From Pseudocitrobacter corydidari (GTDB lineage: Bacteria; Pseudomonadota; Gammaproteobacteria; Enterobacterales; Enterobacteriaceae), in contig NZ_CP087880.1 in assembly GCF_021172065.1 (NCBI RefSeq), forward strand, positions 310,001-374,000: a DNA stretch of 64,000 nucleotides, read 5' to 3'. The translations under genes were made by a program, and so were the position numbers. The notes under the pieces are model-generated. The model ran no database searches and was not told where the DNA came from. It saw only the letters and a program-made list of their open reading frames with translations. Below are positions 35,092 through 46,468 of the stretch, one piece after another. Position 1 is the first letter of the stretch, and every line of letters starts with the position of its first letter.

Positions 35092-36417
35092 TTAGAAGCG
35101 GTAGTTGAAGTTGGTACCGAACAGCCAGGCTTTTCCTTCAGATTTAAAGGTGTACGGGCCTTCCTGGAATTTAACGCTCTGACCGTGCATGTAGGATACG
35201 CCCACATCGACAGACGCATCTTCATTAAGCGCATAGGTCGTACCGGCGCTCAACCACAGGCGGTCCTGATCCGGAATAGAGATAGAACGGTAGTTAGACG
35301 GAACCGGGCTATCATCGAAGGCGATACCGGTACGGAAGGTCCAGTTATCGTCATAGTAATAGGTGGTACCCAGCGCCAGGCGCCATGCGTCTTTAAAGTT
35401 CTCGTCTTTCTGGAACAGCGTGCCGCTGCTGTTGGTTGCCTTCAGCTCTTCGAACTGGCTCCAGCTGGTGTAGGTTGCGCTATAGTGGATAGCCCACTGC
35501 GGCGCCACACGGTTGTAACCGGAGATTTCCCACATTTCTGGCAGATTCAGCGTCAGAGAACCATTGGTGGTGCTGCCATTGGTGCCTGCCGGAAGGCCGA
35601 AATTACCGAGGATTTGGTTATAGGCTGACGGAAGATCGCTCTTATAATCGCCATCAAAGTCAATTTTCACTTCAGAACGGTAGGTAAAGCCGTAACGGTT
35701 ATTCTTATCGAGCTCAAACAGAATACCGGCATTCCAGCCAAAGCCCCATTCGTCACCTTTCAGGTGCGCAATTTTCGTGTTTGCCGGGATCTGGCTGACC
35801 TGGCCTGCCAGTGCAGGTGGCAGAGCACCAGAACCAGCAACGATCTGACCTAAATCACCCGCGTAGCGGTCGATTTTTGCACGGGCGTAAACTGCGTTAA
35901 AGCCCGCCCCGAAGCTCCACTGAGGGCTCAAACGATAAGCGCCGCTCAGGTTCAGGTTCATTGTTTCGAGGTCAGTCGTACCACCGTACGCGCCAGCGGC
36001 GTAGGTATCGTTAAACTCGGTTGCCAGACCATAGTTAGAGGTAACAGATGCCCCCCAACCGAACTGATCGTTAATCGGCATCACGAAGTGAACGTTTGGT
36101 ACCCATGCGGTAGGCGCAATGTTATCCGCTTTCAGGCTGTTGCCGGTTGGCGAGCGGCCTGAAACGTTTACATCCGGGTCAATATAAACCGCACCGGCAG
36201 AAAACGTCGGGCGATCAAACATCATAATCAGCGCGGGGTTACGGCTGGCGTTGCCTGCATCGTCAGCGATGGCACCTTCACCGGAATAGGCGCGGCCCAG
36301 ACCAGAGGAAGAAAACTCATTAAGCTGGAAGCCTGCAGACCAGGCGTGGGTAGAAACGAGTGCCACTGCGACTGCGAGAGCAGACTTTGTAAACCGGGTT
36401 TTCTGGCTCATGACCAT
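35092..36417 (-). CDS. fadL: Long-chain fatty acid outer membrane transporter
   Basis: FadL is a 14-strand beta barrel with an N-terminal hatch that brings long-chain fatty acids across the outer membrane; it also serves as a phage T2 receptor in E. coli. The signal peptide ends STHAWSA, and the mature start [21 protein letters not shown] matches E. coli exactly in the hatch region, including the NPA motif ([10 protein letters not shown]). The C-terminus FGTNFNYRF ends with Phe, the sorting signal. Length is 441 against 446 residues, with the difference in an extracellular loop near residues 190-215. FadR-like sites lie upstream. Confidence 0.96.
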   Translation of the reverse strand: MVMSQKTRFTKSALAVAVALVSTHAWSAGFQLNEFSSSGLGRAYSGEGAIADDAGNASRNPALIMMFDRPTFSAGAVYIDPDVNVSGRSPTGNSLKADNIAPTAWVPNVHFVMPINDQFGWGASVTSNYGLATEFNDTYAAGAYGGTTDLETMNLNLSGAYRLSPQWSFGAGFNAVYARAKIDRYAGDLGQIVAGSGALPPALAGQVSQIPANTKIAHLKGDEWGFGWNAGILFELDKNNRYGFTYRSEVKIDFDGDYKSDLPSAYNQILGNFGLPAGTNGSTTNGSLTLNLPEMWEISGYNRVAPQWAIHYSATYTSWSQFEELKATNSSGTLFQKDENFKDAWRLALGTTYYYDDNWTFRTGIAFDDSPVPSNYRSISIPDQDRLWLSAGTTYALNEDASVDVGVSYMHGQSVKFQEGPYTFKSEGKAWLFGTNFNYRF

Positions 36418-36499
36418 AACCTCATTGAGTTATTTTTATACAAAAAATGTTACATGTAGTAACAGAAGCGCGAAGTGTAGGGGCTGGACTACGTCAGAG

Positions 36500-36537
36500 A
36501 AATCAGACCAGTGACGAGAGTATAGGTCTGACCAGAT
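36500..36537 (-). promoter_or_regulatory. Two FadR-like sites before fadL
   Basis: On the minus strand, ATCTGGTCAGACCTATACT (36519-36537) and CACTGGTCTGATTT (36500-36513) both fit the FadR pattern ANCTGGTCYGAYNTNTT. E. coli fadL also has two FadR operators, so repression lifted by acyl-CoA is expected. Confidence 0.72.
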
Positions 36538-36661
36538 ATGATGTTGCAATATTGTTTCTCAGATTTTACGTATATGATCACCGAAACGGGATCTGGTTAG
36601 CAAATTTGGTGAGGTTGAGCTTCATCTGTTTGGGTGATTTTTGTTTTAGATCATTTTTAAG

Positions 36662-36677
36662 TGTGATTTCGGTCACT
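36662..36677. promoter_or_regulatory. CRP-like site in the fadL-yfcZ gap
   Basis: TGTGA-TTTCGG-TCACT fits the CRP consensus TGTGAN6TCACA at nine of ten bases. It is 107 bp before yfcZ and 245 bp before fadL; either could respond. The rest of the 366-bp gap holds no convincing gene. Confidence 0.55.
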
Positions 36678-36783
36678 TATCCCAATTGGGATAATTAACG
36701 ACTGGAGGGAGCTTTCCGGGGAGCGTAAAATAACGGCATCGTTTATCTGGCACCTTCGCGTGCATATACAGAGGAAATCTACA

Positions 36784-37068
36784 ATGAGTAAATGCAGTGC
36801 TGATGAAACCCCGGTTTGCTGCTGTATGGATGTTGGCACCATCATGGACAACTCCGATTGCACAGCCTCCTATAGCCGCGTTTTTGCAACTCGCGCTGAA
36901 GCTGAAGAAACCCTCGCTGCGCTGACTGAACGCGCGCGTGGTGTTGAATCCGATCCGTGCGTCATCACCCCAGTCTTCAAAGACGTTGAGGGCGGCGTAC
37001 AGATGGATATCGATTTTGTTTTTGCCTGCGAAGCAGAAACGCTGATCTTCCAGCTGGGTCTGCGTTAA
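36784..37068 (+). CDS. yfcZ: YfcZ/YiiS-family small protein
   Basis: The 94-residue protein is nearly identical to E. coli YfcZ. It starts MSKCSADETPVCCCMDVGT, with four cysteines in the first 14 residues, and ends in EAETLIFQLGLR. It has no signal peptide; the function is unknown. The ATG at 36784, preceded by AGAGGAAA, is chosen over 36760. It stands alone between divergent fadL and its own terminator. Confidence 0.9.
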   Translation: MSKCSADETPVCCCMDVGTIMDNSDCTASYSRVFATRAEAEETLAALTERARGVESDPCVITPVFKDVEGGVQMDIDFVFACEAETLIFQLGLR

Positions 37069-37079
37069 TCCATACCAAA

Positions 37080-37105
37080 CGCCTCTGCATCGCAGGGGCG
37101 TTTTC
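37080..37105 (+). terminator. Terminator after yfcZ
   Basis: CGCCTCTGC pairs with GCAGGGGCG (one G-T pair), loop ATC, followed by TTTTCTTTTC. Confidence 0.82.
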
Positions 37106-37185
37106 TTTTCTCCCTCCAGTGTGTTTTAGCTCCCATTTTTCCCTCTCCCTTATTGGCTTAATGTAAAAAATTAGTTAAGACTGTT

Positions 37186-37202
37186 ATCAGGTCCGACCAC
37201 TT
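37186..37202 (+). promoter_or_regulatory. FadR-like operator before fadI
   Basis: ATCAGGTCCGACCACTT matches the FadR consensus with the core GGTCCGACC and lies 29 bp before the fadI start, where it would block transcription until acyl-CoA binds FadR. Confidence 0.7.
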
Positions 37203-37230
37203 TGGTTTTATCTTTTAACAGGGGAGTTTT

Positions 37231-38541
37231 ATGAGTCAGGCATTACCGCTTATCACCCGTCAGGGCGATCGCATTGCCATTGTCAGTGGTTTACGTACCC
37301 CATTTGCCCGTCAGGCCACCGCGTTTCACGGTGTACCGGCGATTGATCTCGGTAAAATGGTGGTGGGCGAAATGCTGGCGCGTAGCGAAATTCCCCCTGA
37401 AATTATCGAACAGCTGGTTTTTGGCCAGGTGGTTCAGATGCCAGAAGCGCCCAACATTGCCCGTGAAATTGTCCTCGGGACGGGGATGAACGTGCATACG
37501 GATGCCTACAGCGTCAGCCGCGCCTGTGCCACCAGTTTTCAGGCAGTGGCAAACGTGGCTGAAAGTCTAATGGCGGGGACTATTCGCGCGGGTATTGCAG
37601 GCGGGGCGGATTCCTCCTCCGTGCTGCCGATTGGCGTCAGCAAAAAGCTGGCGCGGACGCTGGTGGATGCCAATAAAGCGCGTACGCTCGGGCAGCGTCT
37701 GAAACTCTTTTCCCGCCTGAAGCTGCGCGACCTGATGCCGGTTCCCCCGGCGGTTGCCGAGTATTCTACCGGCCTGCGGATGGGCGATACGGCTGAACAG
37801 ATGGCGAAAACGTACCACATCACGCGTGAACAGCAGGATGCGCTGGCACATCGCTCGCATCAGCTGGCAGCACAGGCGTGGGCGGAAGGCAAACTGGCGG
37901 ATGAAGTGATGACGGCCTACGCGCCGCCGTTCCGCGATCCGCTGGAGCAGGACAACAACATACGCGGCACCTCGACGCTGGCGGATTACGCCAAACTGCG
38001 TCCGGCCTTCGACCGTAAACATGGTTCGGTCACGGCCGCCAACAGTACGCCGCTAACCGATGGTGCGGCGGCGGTGATATTAATGACTGAATCGCGCGCC
38101 CGCGAGCTGGGCTTAACGCCGTTGGGTTATCTGCGCAGCTACGCGTTTACCGCCATTGAGGTTCAGCAGGACATGCTGCTCGGCCCGGCGTGGGCCACGC
38201 CGCTGGCGCTCGATCGCGCGGGGCTCACTCTTGCGGATTTAACCCTGTTTGATATGCACGAAGCGTTTGCCGCACAAACGCTGGCGAATATTCAGTGCCT
38301 TGCAAGCGATAGGTTTGCCCGCGACGTGCTGGGCCGTGCTCAGGCTACCGGTGAAGTTGACGAAAGCAAGTTCAACGTGCTGGGCGGATCGATAGCCTAT
38401 GGGCACCCCTTTGCCGCCACTGGCGCGCGAATGATCACGCAAACGCTTAATGAGTTACGCCGCCGGGGAGGCGGTTTTGGCCTTGTCACCGCCTGCGCGG
38501 CGGGTGGTTTGGGCGCGGCAATGGTACTGGAGGTTGAATAA
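37231..38541 (+). CDS. fadI: 3-ketoacyl-CoA thiolase FadI (anaerobic beta-oxidation)
   Basis: FadI performs the thiolytic step of beta-oxidation as the beta subunit of the FadIJ complex, mostly under anaerobic conditions. The nucleophile is C99 in [11 protein letters not shown]. The C-terminal signature [19 protein letters not shown] with its His and the second Cys in [10 protein letters not shown] are present. Length is 436 residues, as in E. coli. GGGGAG lies before the ATG. Its TAA overlaps the fadJ ATG (TAATG), so the two subunits are made in a coupled way. Confidence 0.96.
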   Translation: MSQALPLITRQGDRIAIVSGLRTPFARQATAFHGVPAIDLGKMVVGEMLARSEIPPEIIEQLVFGQVVQMPEAPNIAREIVLGTGMNVHTDAYSVSRACATSFQAVANVAESLMAGTIRAGIAGGADSSSVLPIGVSKKLARTLVDANKARTLGQRLKLFSRLKLRDLMPVPPAVAEYSTGLRMGDTAEQMAKTYHITREQQDALAHRSHQLAAQAWAEGKLADEVMTAYAPPFRDPLEQDNNIRGTSTLADYAKLRPAFDRKHGSVTAANSTPLTDGAAAVILMTESRARELGLTPLGYLRSYAFTAIEVQQDMLLGPAWATPLALDRAGLTLADLTLFDMHEAFAAQTLANIQCLASDRFARDVLGRAQATGEVDESKFNVLGGSIAYGHPFAATGARMITQTLNELRRRGGGFGLVTACAAGGLGAAMVLEVE

Positions 38542-40691
38542 TGACGACAATATCCGCATTTTCTCTCACCGTTCGCCCGGATAACGTCGCCATAATTACC
38601 ATCGATGTGCCGGACGAGAAAATGAATACCCTGAAGGCTGAGTTTGGCACGCAGGTGCGGGCGATCCTCAAGCAAATCCGCGACAACAAAGCGCTTCAGG
38701 GCGTGGTGATCACCTCTGCCAAACCTGACAACTTTATTGCTGGCGCCGACATCAATATGATTGGCAATTGCGCCAGTGCGCAGGAAGCCGAAGGGCTGGC
38801 ACGGCAGGGGCAGCAGATCATGGCGGAGCTGAACGGTTTGTCGATCCCGGTGATCGCCGCCATTCACGGGGCGTGTCTTGGCGGCGGGCTGGAGCTGGCG
38901 TTGGCCTGTCATGGGCGCGTCTGTTCTGACGACCCCAAAACGGTGCTTGGGTTACCGGAAGTGCAGCTTGGCCTGCTGCCGGGCTCGGGCGGCACCCAGC
39001 GATTGCCGCGCCTGATTGGCGTGAGTACGGCGCTGGATATGATCCTGACGGGCAAGCAACTGCGCGCGCGACAGGCGCTGAAGGTCGGGCTGGTGGATGA
39101 CGTGGTGCCGCAGACCATCTTGCTGGAAGCCGCGGTTGAGCTGGCAAAGCAAGCGCCATCACGCTCACGCCATCTGCCGGTAAAAGAGCGCATTCTCGCG
39201 GGCCCCCTGGGGCGCAATATTCTCTTTACGCTTGCCGGAAAGAAAACTGAGCAGAAAACGCACGGCAACTATCCGGCGACCAAAAAGATTCTGGAGGTGA
39301 TTGAAACCGGGCTGGCGCAGGGCACCAGCAGCGGCTATGACGCGGAAGCGCGCGCGTTTGGCGAGCTGGCGATGACTTCCCAGTCTAAAGCACTGCGGCA
39401 TATTTTCTTCGCCAGTACGGAGATCAAAAAAGATCCGGGCGCCAGCGTCGAGGCCGGGCCATTGCGTGCGGTGGGGATCTTGGGCGGCGGTCTGATGGGC
39501 GGGGGGATCGCCTTCGTGACCGCGACCAAAGGCAAGCTGCCGGTACGTATCAAAGACATCAATGCTAAGGGCATCAACCATGCGCTGAAGTACAGCTGGG
39601 AGCTGCTTGATAACAAGGTGCGTCGCCGCCATATCAAGGCTAATGAGCGTGATAGCCAGCTGGCGTTGATTTCCGGATCGACCGATTATCGCGGGTTTGC
39701 GCATCGGGATCTGGTCATTGAGGCGGTGTTTGAAGATCTGGCGCTGAAACAGAAAATGGTGAGTGAAGTCGAGCAGCAGTGCGCGCCGCACACCATCTTT
39801 GCGTCGAATACGTCGTCGCTGCCGATTGGCGATATTGCCGCCCAGGCGCAACGGCCTGAACAGGTCATCGGCCTGCACTTTTTCAGCCCGGTTGAAAAAA
39901 TGCCGCTGGTGGAGGTTATCCCCCACGCGGCAACCTCTGAACAGACTATCGCCACCACGGTGAAGCTTGCGAAGAAACAGGGAAAAATGCCGATTGTGGT
40001 GGCCGATCGCGCTGGGTTCTATGTAAACCGTATTTTAGCGCCGTACATTAACGAGGCGATACGCATGCTGACCGACGGCGAACGTATCGAAGATATTGAT
40101 AATGCTCTGGTTAAATTCGGTTTTCCCGTTGGGCCTATCCAGCTTTTGGATGAGGTGGGAATTGATACAGGCACCAAAATTATGCCGGTGCTGGAAGCGG
40201 CGTATGGGGATCGTTTCAGCGCCCCTGCAACGCTTATTTCAGCGATTTTGAACGACGATCGCAAAGGCAGAAAAAACGGTCGTGGATTCTATCTTTATGG
40301 TGCAAAAGGGCGTACAAGCAAGAAACAGCCGGATAGCGCAATTTATTCGCTGCCGGGAATGGCGTCGCGTAACAGCCAGCTTTCGCCGCAGCAGATAGCC
40401 GAACGCTGCGTAATGTTGATGCTCAACGAAGCGGCGCGTTGCTTTGATGAACGCGTGATTCGCAGCGCGCGCGATGGCGACATTGGCGCGGTGTTTGGCA
40501 TTGGTTTTCCACCGTTCTTAGGTGGCCCGTTCCGTTATATGGATTCACTGGGTGCGGGTGAAGTGGTTGCCAGATTGCAACGACTGACGACGCAGTACGG
40601 TCCACGCTTTACGCCGTGCGAGGCGTTAGTCGCTATGGCAGAGCGGGGAGAAACTTTTTGGTCTCCCGTGGAAACTGGCTTACAGGCTTGA
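38541..40691 (+). CDS. fadJ: Fatty acid oxidation complex alpha subunit FadJ
   Basis: FadJ combines enoyl-CoA hydratase (N-terminal crotonase domain, [17 protein letters not shown] and [18 protein letters not shown] with the two catalytic acids) and L-3-hydroxyacyl-CoA dehydrogenase. The dehydrogenase part has the Rossmann motif [14 protein letters not shown] near residue 310 and [16 protein letters not shown]. It is 716 residues long against 714 in E. coli. It completes the anaerobic beta-oxidation complex with FadI. It ends with no obvious hairpin, 209 bp before sixA. Confidence 0.96.
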   Translation: MTTISAFSLTVRPDNVAIITIDVPDEKMNTLKAEFGTQVRAILKQIRDNKALQGVVITSAKPDNFIAGADINMIGNCASAQEAEGLARQGQQIMAELNGLSIPVIAAIHGACLGGGLELALACHGRVCSDDPKTVLGLPEVQLGLLPGSGGTQRLPRLIGVSTALDMILTGKQLRARQALKVGLVDDVVPQTILLEAAVELAKQAPSRSRHLPVKERILAGPLGRNILFTLAGKKTEQKTHGNYPATKKILEVIETGLAQGTSSGYDAEARAFGELAMTSQSKALRHIFFASTEIKKDPGASVEAGPLRAVGILGGGLMGGGIAFVTATKGKLPVRIKDINAKGINHALKYSWELLDNKVRRRHIKANERDSQLALISGSTDYRGFAHRDLVIEAVFEDLALKQKMVSEVEQQCAPHTIFASNTSSLPIGDIAAQAQRPEQVIGLHFFSPVEKMPLVEVIPHAATSEQTIATTVKLAKKQGKMPIVVADRAGFYVNRILAPYINEAIRMLTDGERIEDIDNALVKFGFPVGPIQLLDEVGIDTGTKIMPVLEAAYGDRFSAPATLISAILNDDRKGRKNGRGFYLYGAKGRTSKKQPDSAIYSLPGMASRNSQLSPQQIAERCVMLMLNEAARCFDERVIRSARDGDIGAVFGIGFPPFLGGPFRYMDSLGAGEVVARLQRLTTQYGPRFTPCEALVAMAERGETFWSPVETGLQA

Positions 40692-40900
40692 GGTCAAAGG
40701 TATATCTTTCGGCGAGTGACGTTGTCCCGGTCAGTCCTGGTTATTTTGTAAACAAAGATTGACTATACTTACGCCATTAAGGTAAAAGACAGCGTTTCAT
40801 TCATTGGATGGATCAGGCACAATGCCCGGCTACCGAAACATCGCAGGTCTCGTTGCCTGCGATAATGATCGGTGCTTCTGTTTAACAAAAGCGGTGCAAT

Positions 40901-41386
40901 ATGCAAGTTTTTATTATGCGTCACGGCGACGCTGCTCTTGAAGCAGCCAGTGACTCGGTTCGTCCTCTTACGGGATGTGGTTGTGATGAATCCCGTCAGA
41001 TGGCAACCTGGCTGAAAGGCCAAAAAGTGGATATTGAACGTGTTCTGGTTAGCCCGTTCCTGCGTGCGGAGCAGACTCTTGATGTGGTAGGGGAGTGCAT
41101 GCACCTGCCCGAAGATGTCGAAGTGCTGCCTGAACTGACGCCATGCGGCGATATCGGTCTCGTCGGCGCGTATCTGCAAGCGCTGGCGAACGAAGGTGTC
41201 GCGTCCGTGCTGGTGATATCCCACCTGCCACTGGTTGGCTACCTGGTCTCTGAACTCTGCCCTGGCGAAACGCCGCCAATGTTCACCACCTCTGCAATCG
41301 CCTGTGTCACGCTGGAAGCTGACGGGATGGGCGTTTTCAAATGGCAAATGAGCCCCTGCAATCTGAAAATGGCGAAAGCGATTTAA
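40901..41386 (+). CDS. sixA: Phosphohistidine phosphatase SixA
   Basis: SixA is a small histidine phosphatase (RHG motif MRHGD with H8). It removes phosphate from histidines of signalling proteins, such as the ArcB HPt domain and the nitrogen PTS. The second Arg (FLRAEQT) and second His (VISHLPLVGYL) complete the active site. Length is 161 residues, as in E. coli. It stands alone after the fad operon; REP DNA follows. Confidence 0.95.
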   Translation: MQVFIMRHGDAALEAASDSVRPLTGCGCDESRQMATWLKGQKVDIERVLVSPFLRAEQTLDVVGECMHLPEDVEVLPELTPCGDIGLVGAYLQALANEGVASVLVISHLPLVGYLVSELCPGETPPMFTTSAIACVTLEADGMGVFKWQMSPCNLKMAKAI

Positions 41387-41404
41387 GATCCTGCCTGCTG
41401 TTGT

Positions 41405-41470
41405 GCCGGATGGCGCTTGCGCTTATCCGGCCTACAGGTATATCCGATCGCGCATAGGCCGCCATCCGAC
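41405..41470. repeat. REP element (BIME) between sixA and smrB
   Basis: GCCGGAT (41405-41411) pairs with ATCCGGC (41425-41431) around GGCGCTTGCGCTT. A decayed inverted partner, CATAGGCCGCCATCCGAC, follows at 41452-41470. It lies between convergent genes. Confidence 0.85.
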
Positions 41471-41480
41471 AATTCCGCGC

Positions 41481-42032
41481 CTACGGCAACTCCGGCGGCA
41501 GCCACTCTTCCACTTCAATCAGCACCAGCAGCGCGGCGTCCCCGCCATACTCTTTCGATGCCTGATGAAATGCCATGACGTGCGGATGCTGCGCCAGCCA
41601 CAGCGGCGTTTGCTGTTTAAGAATATGCTTTCCGTGCCCGTGCATTACGCAGGCGCAAAACACATGTTCGCGGCGACAGGCGGCAATCAGCGCGCCGAGT
41701 TCTTGTTTGGCCTGCTGTTGCGTCAACCCGTGCAAATCCAGAAACAGCTCCGGGGAGTAATCGCCACGGCGCAGTTTTTTCAGCTCGAAATGGCTGACGC
41801 CTTCGCGCACGTACTTTACCGGCCCTTCGCTGTTCAGCAGCGGTTGGAACTCGTCGGAAAAATAGTGGCTGTTGTCTACCTGTTCCTGAATCAGCCGTTT
41901 CACCGGCACTTCACTCACTTTCTTACGTAACGGGCGATGGACAATGGTGTCCTGCTTAATTTTGCGCGTCCCCGTCATCAGTTGCTGAAACAGCGCCTGA
42001 TCCTCCTCGCTAAGCGATGCTTTCTTTTTCAT
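41481..42032 (-). CDS. smrB: Ribosome rescue endonuclease SmrB
   Basis: SmrB (YfcN) cuts mRNA at collided ribosomes in E. coli, which starts rescue by tmRNA. The C-terminal Smr domain shows [17 protein letters not shown] (with the DLH motif) and [12 protein letters not shown] (GHGK-type motif). The N-terminal stretch with basic residues contacts the ribosome. Length is 183 residues. It is divergent from prmB, from which it is separated by 164 bp, as in E. coli. Confidence 0.94.
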   Translation of the reverse strand: MKKKASLSEEDQALFQQLMTGTRKIKQDTIVHRPLRKKVSEVPVKRLIQEQVDNSHYFSDEFQPLLNSEGPVKYVREGVSHFELKKLRRGDYSPELFLDLHGLTQQQAKQELGALIAACRREHVFCACVMHGHGKHILKQQTPLWLAQHPHVMAFHQASKEYGGDAALLVLIEVEEWLPPELP

Positions 42033-42196
42033 GGATTCTTCTCATCTGGCATTTCCGTTAGTTTACCTTCTGAATGCGGCGGTTGGCAGTGAAAACGGTT
42101 TTTTCCCTTGTCGCCTGCGCAAGAATGCTGATTTATCGGCGTCTTCGTGGCAAACTAGCCGCCGAATTTACCCCGACGCATGCCCTGGAGAATAAT

Positions 42197-43129
42197 GTGG
42201 ATAAGATTTTTGTCGATGAAGCGGTCAATGAGCTGCAAACCATTCAGGACATGCTGCGCTGGGCGGTAAGCCGTTTTAGCGCGGCCAACATCTGGTACGG
42301 CCACGGCACCGATAACCCGTGGGATGAAGCCGTACAGCTGGTTCTGCCTTCACTCTATCTGCCGCTGGATATCCCCGAAGACATGCGCAGCGCGCGCCTG
42401 ACCTCCAGTGAAAAGCATCGTATCGTTGAGCGCGTGATTCGCCGCGTCAACGAGCGCATTCCGGTCGCGTATCTGACCAACAAAGCCTGGTTCTGCGGTC
42501 ATGAATTTTACGTCGATGAGCGCGTGCTGGTGCCGCGCTCGCCGATTGGCGAATTAATCAACAATAAGTTCGCCGGGCTTATCAACCATCAGCCGCAGCA
42601 CATCCTCGATATGTGCACCGGTAGCGGCTGCATCGCGATTGCCAGCGCCTATGCCTTCCCGGAAGCGGAAGTGGATGCCGTGGATATTTCGCTGGATGCC
42701 CTGGCCGTCGCCGAACAAAATATTGAAGAACACGGCATGATCCACAACGTCACGCCGATTCGCTCAGACCTCTTCCGTGACCTGCCGCAGTTGCAGTACG
42801 ATTTAATCGTCACTAACCCGCCGTACGTCGATGCTGAAGACATGTCCGATCTGCCGAGCGAATACCGCTTCGAGCCAGAGCTGGGCCTCGCCTCGGGTAC
42901 GGATGGGCTGAAGTTGACGCGCCGCATTCTGGCCTGTGCGCCGGATTACCTTGCGGACGATGGCGTGCTGATTTGTGAAGTCGGCAACAGCATGGTGCAT
43001 CTCATGGACCAGTACCCGGACGTACCGTTCACCTGGCTGGAGTTTGATAACGGCGGTGATGGCGTCTTCATGCTGACCAAAGCGCAGCTGGTGGCTGCCC
43101 GCGATCATTTCGCGATTTACAAAGATTAA
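42197..43129 (+). CDS. prmB: Ribosomal protein uL3 glutamine methyltransferase
   Basis: PrmB methylates Gln150 of ribosomal protein L3. The Rossmann-like SAM site is [16 protein letters not shown], and the catalytic motif is [11 protein letters not shown] (NPPY). The frame extends to an ATG at 42074, but the GTG at 42197 ([14 protein letters not shown]) has GGAG six bases upstream and gives 310 residues, exactly as in E. coli. aroC follows after 39 bp, so prmB-aroC-mepA-yfcA-epmC-yfcL form one cluster. Confidence 0.95.
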   Translation: MDKIFVDEAVNELQTIQDMLRWAVSRFSAANIWYGHGTDNPWDEAVQLVLPSLYLPLDIPEDMRSARLTSSEKHRIVERVIRRVNERIPVAYLTNKAWFCGHEFYVDERVLVPRSPIGELINNKFAGLINHQPQHILDMCTGSGCIAIASAYAFPEAEVDAVDISLDALAVAEQNIEEHGMIHNVTPIRSDLFRDLPQLQYDLIVTNPPYVDAEDMSDLPSEYRFEPELGLASGTDGLKLTRRILACAPDYLADDGVLICEVGNSMVHLMDQYPDVPFTWLEFDNGGDGVFMLTKAQLVAARDHFAIYKD

Positions 43130-43168
43130 TCCAGCACGCAACAACACAACAACGACAGCGGAGCCGTG

Positions 43169-44254
43169 ATGGCAGGAAATACAATTGGACAACTCTTTCG
43201 CGTAACCACCTTCGGTGAGTCGCATGGTCTGGCACTTGGCTGTATCGTCGATGGTGTGCCGCCAGGTATCCCGTTAACGGAAGCGGATTTGCAGCACGAC
43301 CTCGACCGTCGTCGCCCTGGCACCTCGCGCTATACCACCCAGCGCCGCGAGCCGGACCAGGTGAAAATTCTCTCTGGCGTGTTTGAAGGCGTGACCACCG
43401 GTACCAGCATTGGCCTGCTGATTGAAAATACCGATCAGCGCTCGCAGGATTACGGCGCTATCAAAGATGTGTTCCGCCCAGGGCATGCTGATTACACCTA
43501 TGAACAGAAATATGGCCTGCGCGACTATCGCGGCGGTGGCCGTTCTTCTGCCCGTGAAACCGCGATGCGCGTGGCGGCTGGCGCCATTGCCAAAAAATAC
43601 CTCGCGACAAAATTCGGTATTCAAATCCGTGCGTGCCTGACGCAAATGGGCGAGATTCCTTTGGCGATTAAAGACTGGGAACAGGTTGAGCAGAACCCGT
43701 TTTTCTGCCCGGATCCGGACAAAATCGACGCGCTGGATGAACTGATGCGTGGCCTGAAAAAAGAGGGCGACTCCATCGGGGCGAAAGTGACCGTAGTTGC
43801 TGACGGTGTGCCTGCGGGCTTTGGCGAGCCGGTCTTTGACCGCCTGGATGCCGATATCGCGCACGCACTGATGAGCATCAACGCGGTGAAAGGCGTGGAA
43901 ATCGGCGACGGTTTTGAGGTGGTAAAACTGCGCGGCAGTGAAAATCGCGACGAAATCACCAAAGAGGGTTTCCAGAGCAACCATGCGGGCGGCATTCTGG
44001 GCGGGATCAGCAGCGGTCAGCAGATCGTCGCGAACATCGCCCTGAAACCGACCTCCAGCATTACCGTGCCGGGTAAAACGCTCAACCGCTTTGGTGAAGA
44101 AGTTGAGATGATAACTAAAGGCCGTCACGACCCCTGCGTCGGCATTCGTGCGGTGCCTATCGCGGAAGCGATGCTGGCCATTGTTCTGATGGATCACTTT
44201 ATGCGTCAACGCGCGCAAAACGCCGATGTGACGACCACACTTCCACGCTGGTAA
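43169..44254 (+). CDS. aroC: Chorismate synthase
   Basis: AroC makes chorismate from EPSP with reduced FMN, the last shared step of aromatic synthesis. All three family signatures are seen: [38 protein letters not shown] (given to twenty residues) and the C-terminal [17 protein letters not shown]. Length is 361 residues. The ATG at 43169 follows a GTG at 43166 that would add one Met; GGAG precedes both. mepA begins two bases after its stop. Confidence 0.97.
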   Translation: MAGNTIGQLFRVTTFGESHGLALGCIVDGVPPGIPLTEADLQHDLDRRRPGTSRYTTQRREPDQVKILSGVFEGVTTGTSIGLLIENTDQRSQDYGAIKDVFRPGHADYTYEQKYGLRDYRGGGRSSARETAMRVAAGAIAKKYLATKFGIQIRACLTQMGEIPLAIKDWEQVEQNPFFCPDPDKIDALDELMRGLKKEGDSIGAKVTVVADGVPAGFGEPVFDRLDADIAHALMSINAVKGVEIGDGFEVVKLRGSENRDEITKEGFQSNHAGGILGGISSGQQIVANIALKPTSSITVPGKTLNRFGEEVEMITKGRHDPCVGIRAVPIAEAMLAIVLMDHFMRQRAQNADVTTTLPRW

Positions 44255-44256
44255 TC

Positions 44257-45081
44257 ATGAAAAAAACCGTTCTCGCTCTGCTGGCCCTGATGGCCAGCAC
44301 CGCCAGCCTGGCGGCAACGCCGTGGCAAAAAGTTGTTCAGCCGATCCCCGGGAGCGCGCAGTCAATCGGCGCGTTTGCCAATGGTTGTATCGTTGGCGCC
44401 GAAGGGTTGCCGCTGCAATCCAGTACGTATCAGGTGATGCGCACCGATCAGCGTCGCTATTTCGGCCACCCGGACCTGGTGCGTTTTATTCAGCGCCTCA
44501 GTCAGCAGGTGCACAACAACGGCATGGGAACGGTGCTGATTGGCGATATGGGCATGCCTGCCGGTGGGCGTTTTAACGGCGGTCACGCCAGCCACCAGAG
44601 CGGTCTGGATGTCGATATCTTCCTGCAACTGCCGAAAACCCGCTGGACGTCGGCGCAGCTGCTGAAACCGCAGGCGCTGGATCTGGTCGCGGCGGATGGC
44701 AAAAGCATCAATTCGCGCGTCTGGCAGCCGGAAATCGGTAACCTGATTAAGCTCGCCGCGCAGGACAGCGAAGTGACGCGTATCTTTGTGAACCCGGCTA
44801 TCAAGCAACAGCTTTGCCTGGAAGCGGGAAGCGATCGCGACTGGTTACGTAAAGTTCGCCCGTGGTTCCAGCATCGTGCGCATATGCACGTGCGTCTGCG
44901 CTGCCCGGCGAACAGCCTTGAATGTGAAGATCAAGCTTTGCCGCCGGCAGGTGACGGTTGCGGTGCGGAGTTACAAAGCTGGTTCGAACCGCCCAAACCG
45001 GGCGCCACCAAACCTGTGAAGAAGACGCCGCCGCCATTACCGCCTTCCTGCCAGGCGTTACTGGATGAGCACGTACTCTGA
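44257..45081 (+). CDS. mepA: Penicillin-insensitive murein DD-endopeptidase
   Basis: MepA is a periplasmic LAS-type (M74) zinc endopeptidase that cuts peptide cross-links in murein. The signal peptide is [19 protein letters not shown]. The zinc ligands are in [15 protein letters not shown] (His, Asp) and [12 protein letters not shown] (His). Length is 274 residues. The C-terminus is proline- and lysine-rich ([18 protein letters not shown]). Its TGA overlaps the yfcA ATG (TGATG). Confidence 0.95.
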   Translation: MKKTVLALLALMASTASLAATPWQKVVQPIPGSAQSIGAFANGCIVGAEGLPLQSSTYQVMRTDQRRYFGHPDLVRFIQRLSQQVHNNGMGTVLIGDMGMPAGGRFNGGHASHQSGLDVDIFLQLPKTRWTSAQLLKPQALDLVAADGKSINSRVWQPEIGNLIKLAAQDSEVTRIFVNPAIKQQLCLEAGSDRDWLRKVRPWFQHRAHMHVRLRCPANSLECEDQALPPAGDGCGAELQSWFEPPKPGATKPVKKTPPPLPPSCQALLDEHVL

Positions 45082-45890
45082 TGGACAGTTTTGTTGAGAT
45101 ATTCATGGTGTCCCCCCTCATGCTGGCGGCGCTGTTTTTTATCGCCGCGCTGGCCGGGTTTATCGATTCTTTAGCGGGCGGCGGCGGTTTACTCACCGTT
45201 CCCGCGCTGATGGCGGCGGGTATGTCGCCTGCACAGGCGCTGGCGACAAATAAATTGCAGGCCTGCGGCGGCTCGCTTTCTGCGTCTCTCTATTTTATTC
45301 GCCAGAAGGTGGTGAGTCTGGCCGACCAGAAACTCAATATTCTGATGACCTTTATTGGCTCAATGGCTGGCGCGCTGCTGGTTCAGTATGTGAAAGCGGA
45401 TGTGCTGCGCCAGATTTTACCGCTGCTGGTTATCGGTATTGGTCTGTACTTCCTGTTGATGCCGAAAATCGGTGAAGGCGACCGCGCGCGTCGTCTGCAT
45501 GGCCTGCCATTTGCGCTGGTGGCGGGTGGTTGCGTCGGTTTTTATGATGGTTTCTTTGGCCCCGGCGCGGGGTCATTCTACGCACTGGCGTTTGTCACCC
45601 TGGCAGGCTTCAACCTCGCCAAATCAACCGCTCATGCAAAAGTACTGAACGCCACGTCAAACGTCGGCGGGCTGCTACTGTTTATTCTGGGCGGCAAAGT
45701 TATCTGGGCAACCGGCTTCGTGATGATGGTCGGCCAGTTCTTCGGTGCCCGAATGGGGTCACGGCTGGTTCTCAGCAAAGGGCAATCGCTTATTCGCCCG
45801 ATGATTGTCATCGTCTCGGCGGTGATGAGCGCCAAACTTCTGTATGACAGCCATGGACAGGAAATCCTTCAGTGGTTAGGGATGAATTAA
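45081..45890 (+). CDS. yfcA: TauE/SafE-family membrane protein YfcA
   Basis: A 269-residue inner membrane protein with about eight helices of the TauE/SafE (DUF81) family. The first repeat has FIDSLAGGGGLLTVPALMAAG, and the second has GFYDGFFGPGAGSFYALAFV. Family members export sulfonates or sulfite-like anions, but the substrate of YfcA is unknown. It overlaps mepA and lies three bases before epmC. Confidence 0.92.
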   Translation: MDSFVEIFMVSPLMLAALFFIAALAGFIDSLAGGGGLLTVPALMAAGMSPAQALATNKLQACGGSLSASLYFIRQKVVSLADQKLNILMTFIGSMAGALLVQYVKADVLRQILPLLVIGIGLYFLLMPKIGEGDRARRLHGLPFALVAGGCVGFYDGFFGPGAGSFYALAFVTLAGFNLAKSTAHAKVLNATSNVGGLLLFILGGKVIWATGFVMMVGQFFGARMGSRLVLSKGQSLIRPMIVIVSAVMSAKLLYDSHGQEILQWLGMN

Positions 45891-45893
45891 GTA

Positions 45894-46442
45894 ATGAACG
45901 CAACGCATAACGCGCAGCAGCTGATCGATATTTTCGATAGCTGCTTTGCCGATGATTTTAATACCCGTCTGATTAAAGGCGACGACGAACCGATCTATCT
46001 TCCTGCTGATGCCGATGCGCCCTATAACCGCATTGTCTTCGCTCACGGCTTTTACGCCAGCGCGCTGCACGAGATTTCGCACTGGTGTATCGCCGGAAAG
46101 GCGCGCCGTGAACAGGTCGATTTTGGTTACTGGTACTGCCCAGACGGGCGCGATGCCAAAACGCAGGGGCAGTTTGAAGATGTGGAAGTGAAACCACAGG
46201 CTTTTGACTGGCTGTTCTGCGTAGCGGCAGGCTATCCGTTTAACGTGAGCTGCGACAACCTTGAAGGTGACTTCGAGCCGGACCGCATCGTTTTTCAGCG
46301 CCGCGTGCATGCGCAGGTGATGGAATATCTGGAGAAGGGCATACCTGCTCGCCCGGCCAGATTTATCAACGCATTACAAAACTATTATCAGACGCCGCCG
46401 CTCGCGGCAGAACAATTTCCGTGGCCGGAAGATCTTAACTAA
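45894..46442 (+). CDS. epmC: Elongation factor P hydroxylase
   Basis: EpmC (YfcM) hydroxylates the beta-lysyl-lysine on EF-P after EpmA and EpmB have acted. The 182-residue protein has the family metal-site region [25 protein letters not shown] with its HExxH-like HEISH, and later [21 protein letters not shown]. It is cytoplasmic. It is preceded by yfcA (3 bp) and followed by yfcL (26 bp), as in E. coli. Confidence 0.93.
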   Translation: MNATHNAQQLIDIFDSCFADDFNTRLIKGDDEPIYLPADADAPYNRIVFAHGFYASALHEISHWCIAGKARREQVDFGYWYCPDGRDAKTQGQFEDVEVKPQAFDWLFCVAAGYPFNVSCDNLEGDFEPDRIVFQRRVHAQVMEYLEKGIPARPARFINALQNYYQTPPLAAEQFPWPEDLN

Positions 46443-46468
46443 CGCCACGTTCAAAAAGAGGAAAGAAG

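Noticed and set aside
36447-36698. 83-residue open frame between fadL and yfcZ
   Set aside because: It runs through the FadR and CRP-like sites, has no convincing start signal and resembles no protein.
43274-44218. 314-residue open frame antisense to aroC
   Set aside because: aroC is a certain gene with all family signatures; the opposite frame is open only because of its codon bias.
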